64,000 bases of DNA from Chitinophaga sp. E66 (GCA_019285755.1 CP079103.1:6223534-6287533), one strand, 5' to 3'; positions 39,818 through 50,241 are shown, numbered from the stretch's first letter. Notes: a model not told the origin generated them from the letters alone. Program-made: numbers and translations.

Positions 39818-40354
39818 AGCATACAATTTTAAAAGGTTTAATAATAAAGAATGGTTCAAGTAAACGTTTTCGATAAACAAACTATTTAGTGCTGTAATCT
39901 CTTCGTTGCTGTGATTTTTGCAAGTACCATGCCACTTTGCCAATTTCCGCCGCTTTAACAATTCTTTACAAATCCTTTAACAGTCTGGGTTTGCGGCGAT
40001 GGTAAATACTACTTATTTACGTAGTATCGTGAACGTTAGTCAGATGTTTTCCTTTTTTTTGAAAGGGTTTCAATGAAAGAAAAATACAACTTTCCGTCCA
40101 TTTCTCACGCCACAGAAAATAACAAATACCTTGCCGGAAAAACAACTGTAAGCAATCTGGAATGGGGCATTCCATTTAGTTATGAGAAAAGTCTACCTGA
40201 TTTGTATACTTTTGACGGTGGAAAAGGATGGCCGGATTTGCCGCTGATTCAGTAATTTTACAGAATCCTTCGGTAAGCCTGTGAGACCGGGCCTGGCATC
40301 GGCCGGAGGCCAACATAATTGCCCATTATATATATTATCATAAAGCAAACATCA
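39818..40354. other. AT-rich intergenic region
   Basis: About 540 bp between two divergent genes. It must hold both upstream regions. A TACTTTTG box (TAnnTTTG type) occurs near 40208-40215 but without a spaced -33 element. A 60-codon plus frame at 40073-40255 has no protein-family features. Confidence 0.5.
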
Positions 40355-42195
40355 ATGTCCGATAGAACGATTCAACAGATAGAGGATGTAGTGATAAAAT
40401 TTGCGGGGACAGCGGCGATGGTATGCAGCTGACCGGTACGCAATTCTCCAATAACACCGCGCTCATCGGGAACGACCTGAGCACTTTCCCCGACTTCCCT
40501 GCCGAGATCCGCGCCCCGCAAGGCACGCTTGCCGGCGTAAGCGGCTTCCAGCTGCATTTTTCCTCCAACCGTATTTTCACCCCGGGAGATGCCTGCGACG
40601 TCCTCGTAGCCATGAACGCCGCGGCCCTGAAAGCCAATTTGAAAGGACTGAAGAAAGGCGGTATCATTATCGCCAACACTGACGGTTTCGACTCCAAGAA
40701 CCTTCGCCTGGCTAACTACCCGGACGGGGTCAATCCCCTCGAAGACGGCTCCTTGTCAATTACCAGCTCCATACCATGGACGTGACTAAAATGACCCGGG
40801 AAGCCCTCAAAGAGACCTCCCTCGGTATGAAGGAGAAGGACCGTGCCAAGAATATGTTCGTGCTCGGGTTCCTGTATTGGCTCTACGACCGCGATATGGA
40901 CAGCACCCTCAACTTCCTGAATGATAAATTCGGCAAGAAGCCGGAGATCCTTGAAAGTAACGTTAAAGTGCTCCAGGCAGGATATAACTTCGCCGAAACG
41001 GTGGAAGCCTTCGCATCCCGATTCAAAGTGGAAAAGGCCCGCATGGAACCCGGCACCTATCGCAGCATTACGGGTAACACCGCGCTTTCGTTCGGCCTGG
41101 TTGCCGCCGGCCAGCAGGCTAACCTGCCCATTTTCCTCGGTACTTATCCCATCACGCCCGCGTCAGACATCCTGCACGAGCTGAGCAAGTATAAAAACTT
41201 CGGCATCCGCACCTTCCAGGCGGAAGATGAGATCGCCGGCATCGCCTCCGCCATCGGGGCTTCCTACGGCGGACATATGGGAATCACCACCACTTCCGGA
41301 CCCGGCATTGCCCTTAAAGGCGAAGCCATGGGCCTGGCCGTCATGCTGGAAATTCCCTTGCTGATCATCGATATCCAGCGCGGCGGGCCTTCCACCGGTC
41401 TTCCTACCAAAACCGAACAATCCGACCTCCTGCAGGCCTATTACGGCCGTAACGGCGAATGCCCCATGCCCGTAGTGGCTGCGGCTACGCCTTCAGACTG
41501 CTTCCAGATGGCCTTCGAGGCCTTCCGCCTCTCTGTGCAACATATGACGCCGGTCATGCTCCTGAGCGACGGGTACATCGCCAACGGCGCCGAGCCCTGG
41601 CGCTTCCCGAAACAGGCGGACCTTCCCAAGATCGAAGTGAAATTCAAAGGGAGCTGGCCGAAGATGAAGATACCTTCCTGCCTTACCAGCGCGACGAGAA
41701 CCTGGTGCGCCCTGGCCGTGCCTGGGACCCCGGTCTTGAGCACCGTATTGGCGGCCTGGAAAAACAGAATATTACGGGAAATGTGAGCTACGATCCTGAA
41801 AACCACCAGGTAATGGTGAAAATCCGCCAGGAGAAGGTCGATAAGATCGCTGACCACATTCCCTTGCAGGATATCGAAGTAGGTCCTGAAAAGGGCAAAG
41901 TGCTCGTACTGGGTTGGGGCTCCACTTTCGGGGCAATCAAGAGCGCGGTGCTGGAACTGCTGGCAGAAGGGCATGAAGTGGCACACGCGCATATCCGCTA
42001 CCTGCGTCCCTTCCCCGCAACCTGGAAGAGATCCTGCACAGTTACGACCATGTTCTCATCCCCGAAATCAACAACGGTCAGCTCATCAAGATCATCCGCG
42101 AGCAATTCCTCATTCCTGCCAAAGGATACAATAAGATTATGGGCGTGCCCATTACCAAAGGCGAGTTGGTGGAAAAGATCCGCGAACTGCTGTAA
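40355..42195 (+). CDS. korA: 2-oxoacid:ferredoxin oxidoreductase, alpha (gamma-alpha fused) subunit
   Basis: About 614 residues. N-terminal gamma-type domain 'VVIKFAGDSGDGMQLTGTQF' and 'AEIRAPQGTLAGVSGFQLHF', then the alpha pyrimidine-binding domain 'TGNTALSFGLVAAGQQANLP', 'LGTYPITPASDILHELSKYK', 'EDEIAGIASAIGASYGGHMG', 'DIQRGGPSTGLPTKTEQSDL', and the C-terminal domain 'VLGWGSTFGAIKSAVLEL' and 'IPEINNGQLIKIIREQFLIP'. Frame breaks lie near 40415, 40757, 41655-41745 and 42020. It decarboxylates 2-oxoglutarate (or a related 2-oxoacid) to the acyl-CoA with reduced ferredoxin. The beta subunit, which binds TPP and an iron-sulfur cluster, is not next to it: a terminator follows. Confidence 0.9.
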
Positions 42196-42216
42196 ATAAA
42201 GCAACCGATATAATAA

Positions 42217-42253
42217 AAGGGCGGCTATTGCGAAATGCGGTAGCCGCCTTTTT
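42217..42253 (+). terminator. Terminator of korA
   Basis: Eight-base-pair stem (42220-42227 with 42241-42248) followed by five T residues. Confidence 0.85.
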
Positions 42254-42283
42254 CGTATATTGTTATACGTAACCCTTCCGCCC

Positions 42284-42875
42284 ATGAACCTGAGCCGCGT
42301 ACCTAACCGAATAACGACGATCGTGCTGGCGCCCGTCTTTTCCTGCTGACCGCCTTCCAGGATCCGCATGTCTATGTGTATGACATCTATCTCGGCAATA
42401 ACCCCATCGGTACGGTAACCGTCAAACAGACAAAGACTTCCGAAGGCCGTAAGATCGTGATGCAAAGCAGGGTCCAATCCAAACTGATGTCCCGGATGGA
42501 GGTGGATATTACCGCGGAGTACAGGCAACAGGTGCTCCAGGAAGCCCAGGCAATCCGTAAAGGCGGGGAGCCGCTTACTTCCGTAAAAAAGAGCGGCAAA
42601 GGTTATGTGGTGGTGCATAAGGGGAAACGAGGCACCTCGCATCCGACGGTATCCGTTTTTGCGTAGGCGATCTCTATTTCTCCGAGCCGGAATCCGTCCA
42701 GGCGGTTTTCAGCGAAACCCTGGGCCAGGAGCTGGTCCTTAAACATCTCGGCAACCACAATTACGAACTCCAGCTGCCTGAGGGCAAAAGAAATATCTAT
42801 CACTACGAGAAAGGTAAATGCACCGAGGTGGAAGTGAACCACGCCCTCGGTAAAGCCCGGTTTGTTCTTCGTTAA
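42284..42875 (+). CDS. DUF6134-like exported protein
   Basis: About 197 residues with two one-base gaps (near 42335 and 42662). The N-terminus is a signal-like 'RITTIVLA...LFLLTAFQD', followed by an all-beta body: 'YVYDIYLGNNPIGTVTVKQT', 'KIVMQSRVQSKLMSRMEVDI', 'LTSVKKSGKGYVVVHKGKRG', 'DLYFSEPESVQAVFSETLGQ' and 'LPEGKRNIYHYEKGKCTEVE'. These match the DUF6134 family of Bacteroidota periplasmic proteins. Function unknown. It is separated from korA by a terminator. Confidence 0.75.
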
Positions 42876-43138
42876 AAATGGTTAATATTGTATCGGAAAC
42901 TGGCATTTTCTTTGATTTTACTAGTCATAGATCCGATGCTCTCATACCTATATATCGATACTTGACTCCGCATTAAGTACGCATCAAATCCACCTCAAGT
43001 CCACCTTTTGTACACGTTGTTTAGTATGCATCTACATTCTCCCGGTATTGCCATGGCAATGGTACCGTATTATCCAGGTATCCGTATGGTATTATCTAAA
43101 CGGGTCTGATATATAGTTTTCTAAACCTGAAGGCATAT
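42876..43138. other. Intergenic region without a supported gene
   Basis: About 260 AT-rich bases between converging genes; nothing is recognised apart from the terminator at its right edge. Confidence 0.5.
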
Positions 43139-43174
43139 AAAAAAGCCGCCCCAGTTGTATCGGGGCGGCTTTTC
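43139..43174 (-). terminator. Bidirectional terminator
   Basis: Nine-base-pair stem (43144-43152 with 43162-43170) flanked by an A-run on the left and T-run on the right, so it can work on both strands. It closes the MFS-oxidoreductase unit. Confidence 0.85.
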
Positions 43175-43192
43175 TGTACATCGTCACTGGGT

Positions 43193-44382
43193 TTACATCA
43201 CTTTTTCGATGATTTCGCCGGTTTTCTTGTCCTTCAGGATGAGTTTCTGGCTGCCGAAGTGCGTCATTTCTTCCTTGATAAGGTAGAACTGCTCGTTGTA
43301 GCTGGTTAGCGCTTTTTCTTTTTGTACGCCTTCCTGTCCGCGCCATACGGGCAGCTGCACAGGTTCCCACTGTTTGGAAGCGGCGGAGCGATAGGCCGCG
43401 TCGAGGATAGCGTTTACGACATAGCCGTCATAAAACGTTTCCTGCGGGGCTTTACCCGCTTCTACTGCGTTGAACATATCGGCAAACATGTGATTGTAAC
43501 CCAGTTCGTTGAGCTCATCGCCTACAGGGAAGAGCCAGCCGGAATTACTTTCTGCTTTTTCGGCTACATAGTCGGCGCCTTTCCCGGTGGTGAACATGTC
43601 GAAGCCGGTACGGAGGAAGCTGTTGAGCCAGATGGTGCCTTCGGAACCCATGACCTCGTCGCGGAGATCGAGGCCGCCGCGGAAGGTCCAGCTAACCTCG
43701 AACTGGCCGATGGCGCCGTTTTCATATTTCACGAGACCGATGGCGTGGTCTTCGGCGTCGATGGGTTTCACCTGTGTGTCGGCCCAGCACATGACTTCTA
43801 CGGGTTTGATGTCTTTACCGATGAAGCTGCGCGCGATCTCAACGCAATGGCAGCCCAGGTCGAGCATGCAACCGCCGCCGGCCTGTTCCTTATCCCAGAA
43901 CCAGTCGGAGTGCGGGCAGGGTGCGTCTCGCGCGACTTGGCCCAGAGGATCTTTCCTAATGCGCCGGCCTTTACGGACTGGAGGGCTTTAAGGAATTTAG
44001 GGGTGTATACGAGGTCTTCCAGGTAACCGTTGAAGATGCCGGCTTTTTCCACTGCTTCCATCATGCGCTGTGCTTCTTCGGCATTGCGGCCCAGTGGCTT
44101 TGTGCACATTACGGCCTTTTTGGCTTTGCAGCAGGCCAGTACTGCAGCTTCATGGAGGTTGTTCGGGAGCGAAATGCAGACCATGTCTACATCGGGATGG
44201 TTGATCGCTTCTTCCATGTTCGTGGTCCAGTGATCGCACTGATAATCTTCCGCGAATTTCTTCGCGCTTTCTTCCCGGCGGGAGTAGATGCTTACGATCT
44301 TGTCGCGGCTTCTTTGTCCCTGTAAAGAATCTGCATAGAACCGTCCGATGAACCCGGACCCCAGCATTGCAATTTTCGCCAT
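43193..44382 (-). CDS. Gfo/Idh/MocA-family NAD(P)-dependent oxidoreductase
   Basis: About 396 residues. N-terminal Rossmann fold 'KIAMLGSGFIGRFYADSLQG' (GxGxxG) with 'DVDMVCISLPNNLHEAAVLA' and the active-site Lys motif 'AVMCTKPLGRNAEEAQRMME'. C-terminal domain: 'GGGCMLDLGCHCVEIARSFI', 'AIGQFEVSWTFRGGLDLRDE', 'GSEGTIWLNSFLRTGFDMFT'. One missing base near 43923. Such enzymes oxidise or epimerise sugars and cyclitols. It follows the MFS permease by 26 bp, so uptake plus catabolism of one sugar or inositol-like compound is a fair guess. Confidence 0.92.
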
Positions 44383-44408
44383 AGTTTTCTTGGATTTATA
44401 CGTTTATA

Positions 44409-45593
44409 TCAGTTTGTTTGCTTGTCGCGGAAGGCAAGGATGAAGTATACCAGCACTGCCGCCGCGATATATACCGGCACCATCCAGATGTGCTGCCAGT
44501 CGCGCACGCCGTTGGTGGCGAAGTAATCGGCAACCATGCCGGAGAAGAGCGTACCGATCACCATGCCGAGGCCATAAGTGGCAAAAGTGAAAAGCCCTTG
44601 CGCGGCGGATTTGATCTTCTCGCCTGCTTTCCTTTCCGTATAAAGATAACCGGTTACAAAGAAGAAATCGTAGCAGATGCCGTGCAGGATAATGCCGGCG
44701 TACAGCATCCAGATATTGCTGCCACTATCGCCATAAGCGAATAAAATATACCGGATCACCCAGGCAGACATCCCCAGGATCAGCATTTTCTTTACCCCGA
44801 TGCGGTTGAGGAGCAAGGGAATCGCGAGGATAAACAGCCCTTCGGAAATTTGTCCGTAGATCATCTTTCCGCGGCATTTTCCATCCCGGCTTCATTAAGG
44901 AATAGGTTAGCGAAGCCGTAATAGAAGCTCAGCGGAATGCAGATCAGCACCGCGGCGATAAAGAACACCGTGTACGGGCGGTCTTTAAATAATACGAGCG
45001 CATCGGCTCCCAGTGCCTGCGAGGCAGACATAGTAGTGCCTTTGGCCGGCGGCGGCGTGTTAGGCAGCGTAAAGCTGTAAAGTCCAAGAAGCGTGGAGGC
45101 CGCGGCAGCGGTGATGAAGATGAAATGTGTTTTCTCCACTTCCAGGCTGCTGATAAGGATCCCGGAAATGATCCAGCCCACCGTACCGAACATGCGGATG
45201 AGGGGAACTGTTTCGTAGGGTCCTGCATCTGGGTGAATGCCACGGAATTACTCAGGGCAATGGTGGGCATGTAAAGGAGCGAGTAGAATAATACGATGCC
45301 GATAAATACGGTATTGGATGTAGTGGTAGTGGCCAGCAGCAGGGTGCCGGCGCCTACCAGGTGCAGTACGCCCATGATCTTTTGCGCGGAGAAGTACTTG
45401 TCCGCCACCATTCCAACAAATACGGGTGAGATCATCGTGGCGATGGCGAGGGCCATATAGGCATAGCTGATCTGTTGACCTGTAGATTGCAGGTTGGTAG
45501 CCATGTAACTGTTCATGGACACGTACCATGCCCCCAGATAAAATACTGGAGGAACATCATGAAGGATAGTTGAAAGCCTTTGCTGGTATTCAC
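44409..45593 (-). CDS. MFS permease, nucleoside-permease (NupG-like) type
   Basis: About 395 residues and about 12 membrane helices. It reads 'MNTSKGFQLSFMMFLQYFIW' from a GTG at 45593, then 'GAWYVSMNSYMATNLQST', 'ATMISPVFVGMVADKYFSAQ' (MFS loop 2-3), 'MFGTVGWIISGILISSLEVE', 'VLICIPLSFYYGFANLFLNE' and 'GLGMVIGTLFSGMVADYFAT'. Frame breaks lie near 45545, 45200 and 44870. This resembles the nucleoside-H+ symporter group. Its partner oxidoreductase suggests sugar-like cargo instead; unresolved. Confidence 0.87.
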
Positions 45594-45663
45594 GTGGAGA
45601 ATTTTTAAATTTTTTTAATTTCTCCAATATAGTGAAAAACAGTTCTTGCTGCAAAGCAATTTT

Positions 45664-46309
45664 TCAGGATTTCACCAGCTTCTGATAATATTTGCACACT
45701 TTCCTCAGTCCGCATTCCCCGCATTTGGGGCTCCGGGCCAGGCAGATGTAGCGGCCATGGAGGATGAGCCAGTGGTGGGCGATGTGGACTTTTTCTTCCG
45801 GGATGTACTTGAGAAGTTGTTGTTCGGTCTGGAGGGGCGTTTTGGCGTTGGTGGTGAGACCCAGGCGTGCGGAGACGCGGAACACGTGTGTATCTACCGC
45901 CATATTTGGCTGCTGCGGTAGATGACGCTGGTAATAACATTGGCGGTTTTACGGCCCACGCCCGGGAGTTTTACTAGCTCGGGGACGGTGGTGGGGATTT
46001 CTCCGTGAAAGTCGTCCATGACCATATTGGCCATGCCGATAAGGTGTTTGGTCTTGTTATTCGGGTAGCTGATGCTCCGGATAAGGGGAACAGCTCGTCG
46101 AAGGTGGCTGTAGCGAGAGAAGGGATATCCGGGTATTGCTGGAATATGGCGGGCGTGGTCATGTTGACCCGCTTGTCTGTGCATTGGGCAGACAGGATTA
46201 CGGCAACCAGCAGCTGATACGGGTTGTCGTAGAGCAGTTCGGTTTCAGCGTCGGGCGCATGGTGTTCAAAGTAATCGATCACGAATTGGAATCGTTCTTT
46301 CTTCGTCAT
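45664..46309 (-). CDS. nth: Endonuclease III (DNA glycosylase/AP lyase)
   Basis: About 215 residues. 'LLVAVILSAQCTDKRVNMTT' leads to the helix-hairpin-helix 'LVKLPGVGRKTANVITSVIY' with the catalytic Lys in 'GVGRKTA', the catalytic Asp in 'MAVDTHVFRVSARLG', and a [4Fe-4S] ligand set C-x6-C-x2-C-x5-C ('CLARSPKCGECGLRKVC'). One-base gaps lie near 46078 and 45908. It removes oxidised pyrimidines in base-excision repair. Start 46309 fits the family N-terminus 'MTKKERFQFVIDYFEHHAPD'. Confidence 0.95.
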
Positions 46310-46328
46310 GCCCGCAAAATACTAAAAA

Positions 46329-46544
46329 CTAGCGCTCTTTATTGGTTTCGTGGGCGTAATCGAAGATCGCGACCAGGGTAGCCGGGCGCGGGCTATACTG
46401 AAGTGTGTCTAACGCCTGGAGTGTTTGCAGATGCAGCTGCTGTTCTTCGCGCACAAAATCTTGCTCTTGCATATGCATGGTTTTTTGAGAAGGATCGGTT
46501 AGTTCGCCCTTTTGGGCAGAGTAAGGTAGGGTAGAATTACTCAT
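46329..46544 (-). CDS. Small hypothetical protein
   Basis: 71 residues, frame intact: 'MSNSTLPYSAQKGELTDPSQ', a Gln/Glu-rich middle ('HMQEQDFVREEQQLHLQTLQ') likely to form a helix, and 'ALDTLQYSPRPATLVAIFDY'. No signal or domain is recognised. It sits 19 bp before nth on the same strand, so co-transcription is likely. Protein-like composition supports it as real. Confidence 0.6.
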   Translation of the reverse strand: MSNSTLPYSAQKGELTDPSQKTMHMQEQDFVREEQQLHLQTLQALDTLQYSPRPATLVAIFDYAHETNKER

Positions 46545-46711
46545 GCGTTTGATGGTTATTAGTTGTTAAATGGATTAAAACAATCTTCCGGTCACGAAAA
46601 ATTCATACAACAAGTAAATAACGGAGAATGGCTCGACAGTATTGTTAAGCTAGGTCTTTTTTTCGATTTTAGCAAGTTTTTAACAAATGAAGAGCGGTGA
46701 TAGTCAGGTGG

Positions 46712-47035
46712 TTAACGTTTTGCATCTGCCGGTGCAGGTACGATGTACACGTCTTCATCATCCTTTTTCATGAGGTATTGTTCGCGTGCGAACTTTTCTA
46801 GCTTGTCGGGACTGGAAAAGAGATCCTGATGGTTTTGACGGTCTTGCCCGATTTCTTTGAGGTAGAAGTCTTTCTGGTTTTCCAGCTGGTTGACTTCGCG
46901 GTAGAGCTGGAACTGGTAGAGGATGTTGTTGCGGTCGAGGAAGAGGAGCCAGACGCCGAACAGGATACAACTGATGATGTATTTGTTACGGACCCAGGCG
47001 GGGAGTCTAAATCGCTTCTTCTTCGTCTCTTCCAT
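46712..47035 (-). CDS. FtsB/DivIC-type septum formation protein
   Basis: 107 residues from the Met at 47035 (47041 adds two). A basic start 'KKKRFRLPAWVRNKYIISCI' and one membrane helix 'IISCILFGVWLLFLDRNNIL' are followed by a coiled coil 'LYREVNQLENQKDFYLKEIG' and the closing 'REQYLMKKDDEDVYIV', the usual FtsB/DivIC layout. It lies directly after enolase, the common Bacteroidota and proteobacterial gene order. Such proteins link the FtsQ-L-B complex of the divisome. Confidence 0.88.
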   Translation of the reverse strand: MEETKKKRFRLPAWVRNKYIISCILFGVWLLFLDRNNILYQFQLYREVNQLENQKDFYLKEIGQDRQNHQDLFSSPDKLEKFAREQYLMKKDDEDVYIVPAPADAKR

Positions 47036-47126
47036 AAACACCCTGTTTTATAAAATCCGGGCACTGACGTGCAGTGCCCGGAATGATTTGTATTTGACCA
47101 CTAATTAAACGCAGTGGGAAGAAAAA

Positions 47127-48418
47127 TTATTTCTTACCAAATTTAATGGAATTTTTCGGATAAATGGCGCTGCTATCCAGCAGTTCCTCGATGCGGAGGA
47201 GCTGGTTGTATTTGGCCATACGGTCGGTGCGGGAAGCGGAACCGGTTTTGATCTGACCGCAGTTCAGCGCCACAGCCAGGTCGGCGATGGTGGTATCTTC
47301 GGTTTCGCCGGAACGGTGGCTCATGATCGAGGTGTAGCCAGCTTTCTGCGCCATGGATACGGCGTTGATGGTTTCGGTGATGGTACCGATCTGGTTAACC
47401 TTGATGAGGATGGAGTTTGCGATATCCTGGTCGATACCTTGTTTCAGGCGTTTTACGTTGGTTACGAACAGATCGTCGCCCACCAGCTGCACATTGGCGC
47501 CGATAGCCTGGGTCTGTTTTTTCCAGCCGTTCCAGTCGTCTTCGGCCATACCGTCTTCGATGGAAACGATGGGATATTTCTTGCACCATTCTGCCCAGAA
47601 AGCAACCATTTCGTCGGAGGAGATGATCTTCTGGGAAGATTTGTAGAATTTGTAGGTGTTGTCTGCCTCGTTGTACATTTCGCTGGAAGCGGCGTCGAGC
47701 GCGATAGCGATCTGGGAACCGGGTTTGTAACCAGCGGCTTCGATTGCCTGGAGCACGGTTTCGATGGCTTCCTCGTTAGACTGGATCTCAGGAGCAAAAC
47801 CGCCTTCGTCGCCTACGTTGGTGCTGTAGCCTTTCTTTTTCAATACGGACTTGAGGTGGTGGAACACTTCCACGCCCCAGCGGAGGCCGTCGGAGAAGGT
47901 GTCTGCGCCAACGGGGATGATCATGAACTCCTGGAAGTCTATCTTGTTGTCAGCGTGAACGCCGCCGTTGATGATATTCATGAGGGGCAGCGGCAGGGTG
48001 GTGCCGTTTACGCCGCCGAGGTAGCGGAAGAGAGGAAGACCGTAAGCTTCCGCAGCAGCTTTAGCCACGGCCATGGAAACGGCCAGGGTGGCGTTGGCGC
48101 CCAGTTTCGCCTTGTTTTCGGTCCCGTCGAGCTCGATGAGGAGCTTGTCGATGCCCGCCTGGTCGGAGATATCCCATCCGATCAGTTCGTCAGCGATCAC
48201 TTCGTTCACGTTTTTACCGCTTTGAGTACTCCTTTTCCCATGTAGGCACCTTTGTCGCCATCACGCAGTTCAACGGCTTCGTGTTTCCCGGTAGATGCGC
48301 CGGAGGGCACGGCGGCGCGGCCAAGGTGACCGTCTTCCGTGGTTACATCAACTTCCACCGTGGGATTGCCGCGGCTGTCTAAAATCTGTCTGGCATGGAT
48401 CTCTGAAATGATACTCAT
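47127..48418 (-). CDS. eno: Enolase
   Basis: Converts 2-phosphoglycerate to phosphoenolpyruvate in glycolysis, with Mg2+. About 430 residues. Seen: 'SIISEIHARQILDSRGNPTV', 'AAVPSGASTGKHEAVELRDG', 'GANATLAVSMAVAKAAAEAY', 'MNIINGGVHADNKIDFQEFM', 'VSIEDGMAEDDWNGWKKQTQ', 'VGDDLFVTN' and the signature 'SIMSHRSGETEDTTIADLAV'. A single missing A near 48210 splits it. Since this enzyme is essential, the split is one of the clearest signs of sequencing error here. Confidence 0.97.
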
Positions 48419-48468
48419 GGTAAAATTTTTATTGTTTAAATGCTAGAAAAAGTGAATTTTTCTTACCA

Positions 48469-49370
48469 CTAGTTTGTCAGTTCCCTGAACACGTCTTCGA
48501 GCGACAGCGAATTGCTCTGCAAAGAAAGGATGTTCCGGTTATTTATCAAAGCGAATTGCAGCAGGTTTTTCCGTACTGTTTCGGGTTCTGTGGTGTAGAG
48601 GCGCCAACTGTTCCCTTCTGCGGGGGCAACTTTTTCGACTCCGGGTAAGGCCTGGAGGTCGGCCGCGGCCGTTTCCTCGGCGAAGGCGACCTGGATAAAC
48701 CCGGAAGCGCCCTGGCGGAGGGCGCTGATGGCGCCGTCTGCGATAATATGGCCTTTATTGATGATAATAGCGCGGCTACAGAGTGCTTCCACTTCCTGCA
48801 TGATGTGGGTGGAGAGCATAACGGTCTTGTTTTCCCCAGCTCCCGGATCAGCTGCCGGATGTCTGCCAGCTGGTTGGGGTCCAGGCCGGAAGTAGGCTCG
48901 TCCAGGATGAGGACCTCAGGATCGTGCAGCAGGGCCTGTGCCAGGCCTACGCGTTGCTTGTAACCTTTGGATAGCATGCCGATCTTCTTATGGCGCTCGG
49001 GTGTAAGGCCAGTACGGCGGATCATTTCATCGATCCGCGCGGATGCGCCCCGTCCAAGTCCATGCATGCCGGCGGCGAATTCCAGGAACTCGCGGATGTA
49101 CATATCCGGGTAGAGCGGATTCGCTTCCGGAAGGTAACCTACCCTGCGGCGGACCTCCAGGGGCTCTTTGGCCACATCGTGCCCGCAAACCGATGCCGTG
49201 CCACCAGTAGGCGGCAGATAACCGGTAATAATCTTCATGGTGGTAGACTTTCCCGCCCCGTTAGGGCCCAGGAATCCAACGATCTCACCCTTCTGCAGGC
49301 TGAAACTGATACCGTCCACCGCTTTTTGCTCCCCGTACTGTTTCAGCAGGGCCGTTACATTGATTGACAT
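48469..49370 (-). CDS. gldA: Gliding-motility ABC transporter ATP-binding subunit GldA
   Basis: About 300 residues. Walker A 'FLGPNGAGKSTTMKIITGYL', 'RRRVGYLPEANPLYPDMYIR', signature 'LSKGYKQRVGLAQALLHDPE', Walker B 'VLILDEPTSGLDPNQLADIR', switch 'VMLSTHIMQEVEALCSRAII', and a C-terminal domain ending 'LSLEDVFRELTN'. One missing base near 48830. The 'NPLYPDMYIREFL' stretch is typical of GldA. GldA works with GldF and GldG, which are not in the window. It helps gliding and T9SS function in some members. Confidence 0.9.
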
Positions 49371-49473
49371 GCGTCCTTATTGCGGAGCCTAAATTAGGTT
49401 AAAAAAATAGGGAACCACTAATCCCCAGAAGAGATTATAGAACTATCGGGGGCGTTGGTACGAATGATCCGGT

Positions 49474-49657
49474 ATGGTGGGGATCGGAACGGCATTTCCT
49501 CAATCCGAGCTCTCCGTCAATGGTACCATTACCACCAAAAAGTGGAGGTGACGGCAACAGGTTCGGCAACTGACCCTTTAACTCATTGGGCAAAACAAGA
49601 AACTGGAATCATTAGATAAGTGGAAGGCCGAACAGGAAGCCAAAGCCACGAAATAAA
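49474..49657 (+). pseudogene. Probable remnant of a 'GIGT...VNGTITTKKV' stalk protein
   Basis: Three short plus-strand frames join to a recognisable scheme: 'MVGIGTAFPQSELSVNGTIT', then 'TTKKVEVTATG', then a coiled-coil end 'NKKLESLDKWKAEQEAKATK' with stop at 49657. Bacteroidota encode many exported proteins with 'VGIGTxxPxxxLxVNGxIxTKKVxVT' followed by about 100 residues and a C-terminal coiled coil ending in 'QNKKLExL'. Here the ~100-residue middle is missing. I infer an internal deletion or decayed copy; it could also be an assembly collapse. Confidence 0.45.
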
Positions 49658-49688
49658 ACAAGGGCGGGGAATGATTCTCCGCCCTTGC
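49652..49688 (-). terminator. Terminator of the DUF4332 gene
   Basis: Nine-base-pair stem (49660-49668 with 49680-49688) followed on the minus strand by TTTTATTT, about 20 bp past the DUF4332 stop. Confidence 0.75.
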
Positions 49689-49709
49689 TGTTGGTGGCTG
49701 GTGCTGACT

Positions 49710-50117
49710 TTAATAAGAAATCGCCGGCTCGAGGTCGCGGGCCTGATCGATCATCGACTGGATTTCCGTCAGCGAGGGAGCCCGGCCGCTGAGGTTCTTC
49801 AGCTGGTTCAGTTCGGATACCTTTGCGTGGAGGTTTTCGGCGTTGCGGGTACGGAGTTCCTTTACGGTGTCTACCCCGGCAGCTTCCAGCAATTCGGCGA
49901 ACTGATCGCCCACGCCGTTGAGGCGCATCAGGTCGGCATGGTTCACCCATGTCAGGATCAGCGTTTCAGGGATGCCGGTGGATTCCGCAATGCGGGACCG
50001 GCCGCTCCGTTGCTGGCCGTCTTCCAGTAATTTGGCGACAGTGTCGATACCGATGCCTTTCAATTTTCCTGCGTAGTTTGGGCCTATGCCCTGGATCTCT
50101 TGAATCGGATAGCTCAT
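49710..50117 (-). CDS. DUF4332 helix-hairpin-helix protein
   Basis: 135 residues, frame intact. Two helix-hairpin-helix units: 'IQEIQGIGPNYAGKLKGIGI' and 'DLMRLNGVGDQFAELLEAAG', each with the GIG/GVG turn that contacts DNA backbone, plus 'DTVKELRTRNAENLHAKVSE' and 'SLTEIQSMIDQARDLEP'. This matches DUF4332-type proteins (about 130 residues). DNA binding is inferred. Start 50117 ('MSYPIQEIQGIG') is chosen over 50171 because the domain starts at once. Cellular role unknown. Confidence 0.85.
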   Translation of the reverse strand: MSYPIQEIQGIGPNYAGKLKGIGIDTVAKLLEDGQQRSGRSRIAESTGIPETLILTWVNHADLMRLNGVGDQFAELLEAAGVDTVKELRTRNAENLHAKVSELNQLKNLSGRAPSLTEIQSMIDQARDLEPAISY

Positions 50118-50229
50118 AACCTGGTTGTTTTGGTAAATGGAAATTAAGGAAAAGGGCACAGTTGTTGACAAAAATATGTTAATTCGCTGTCAATCACGTA
50201 TTATCAGGTTCCGTCAAACTCTTAACCAC

Positions 50230-50237
50230 TACATTTG
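50230..50237 (+). promoter_or_regulatory. -7 element upstream of the M23 peptidase
   Basis: TACATTTG followed by C fits the Bacteroidota TAnnTTTG core, but it lies only 4 nt before the ATG at 50242, so the message would be leaderless or the start lies further in. No spaced -33 element is seen. Confidence 0.35.
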
Positions 50238-50241
50238 CAGG

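Noticed and set aside
40073..40255. 60-codon plus-strand frame upstream of korA
   Set aside because: AT-rich, no family features, and likely part of the regulatory region.
42254..42269. Short palindrome CGTATA-TTGT-TATACG before the DUF6134 gene
   Set aside because: It abuts the korA terminator, lies in AT-rich sequence, and six-base arms are expected by chance at this length.
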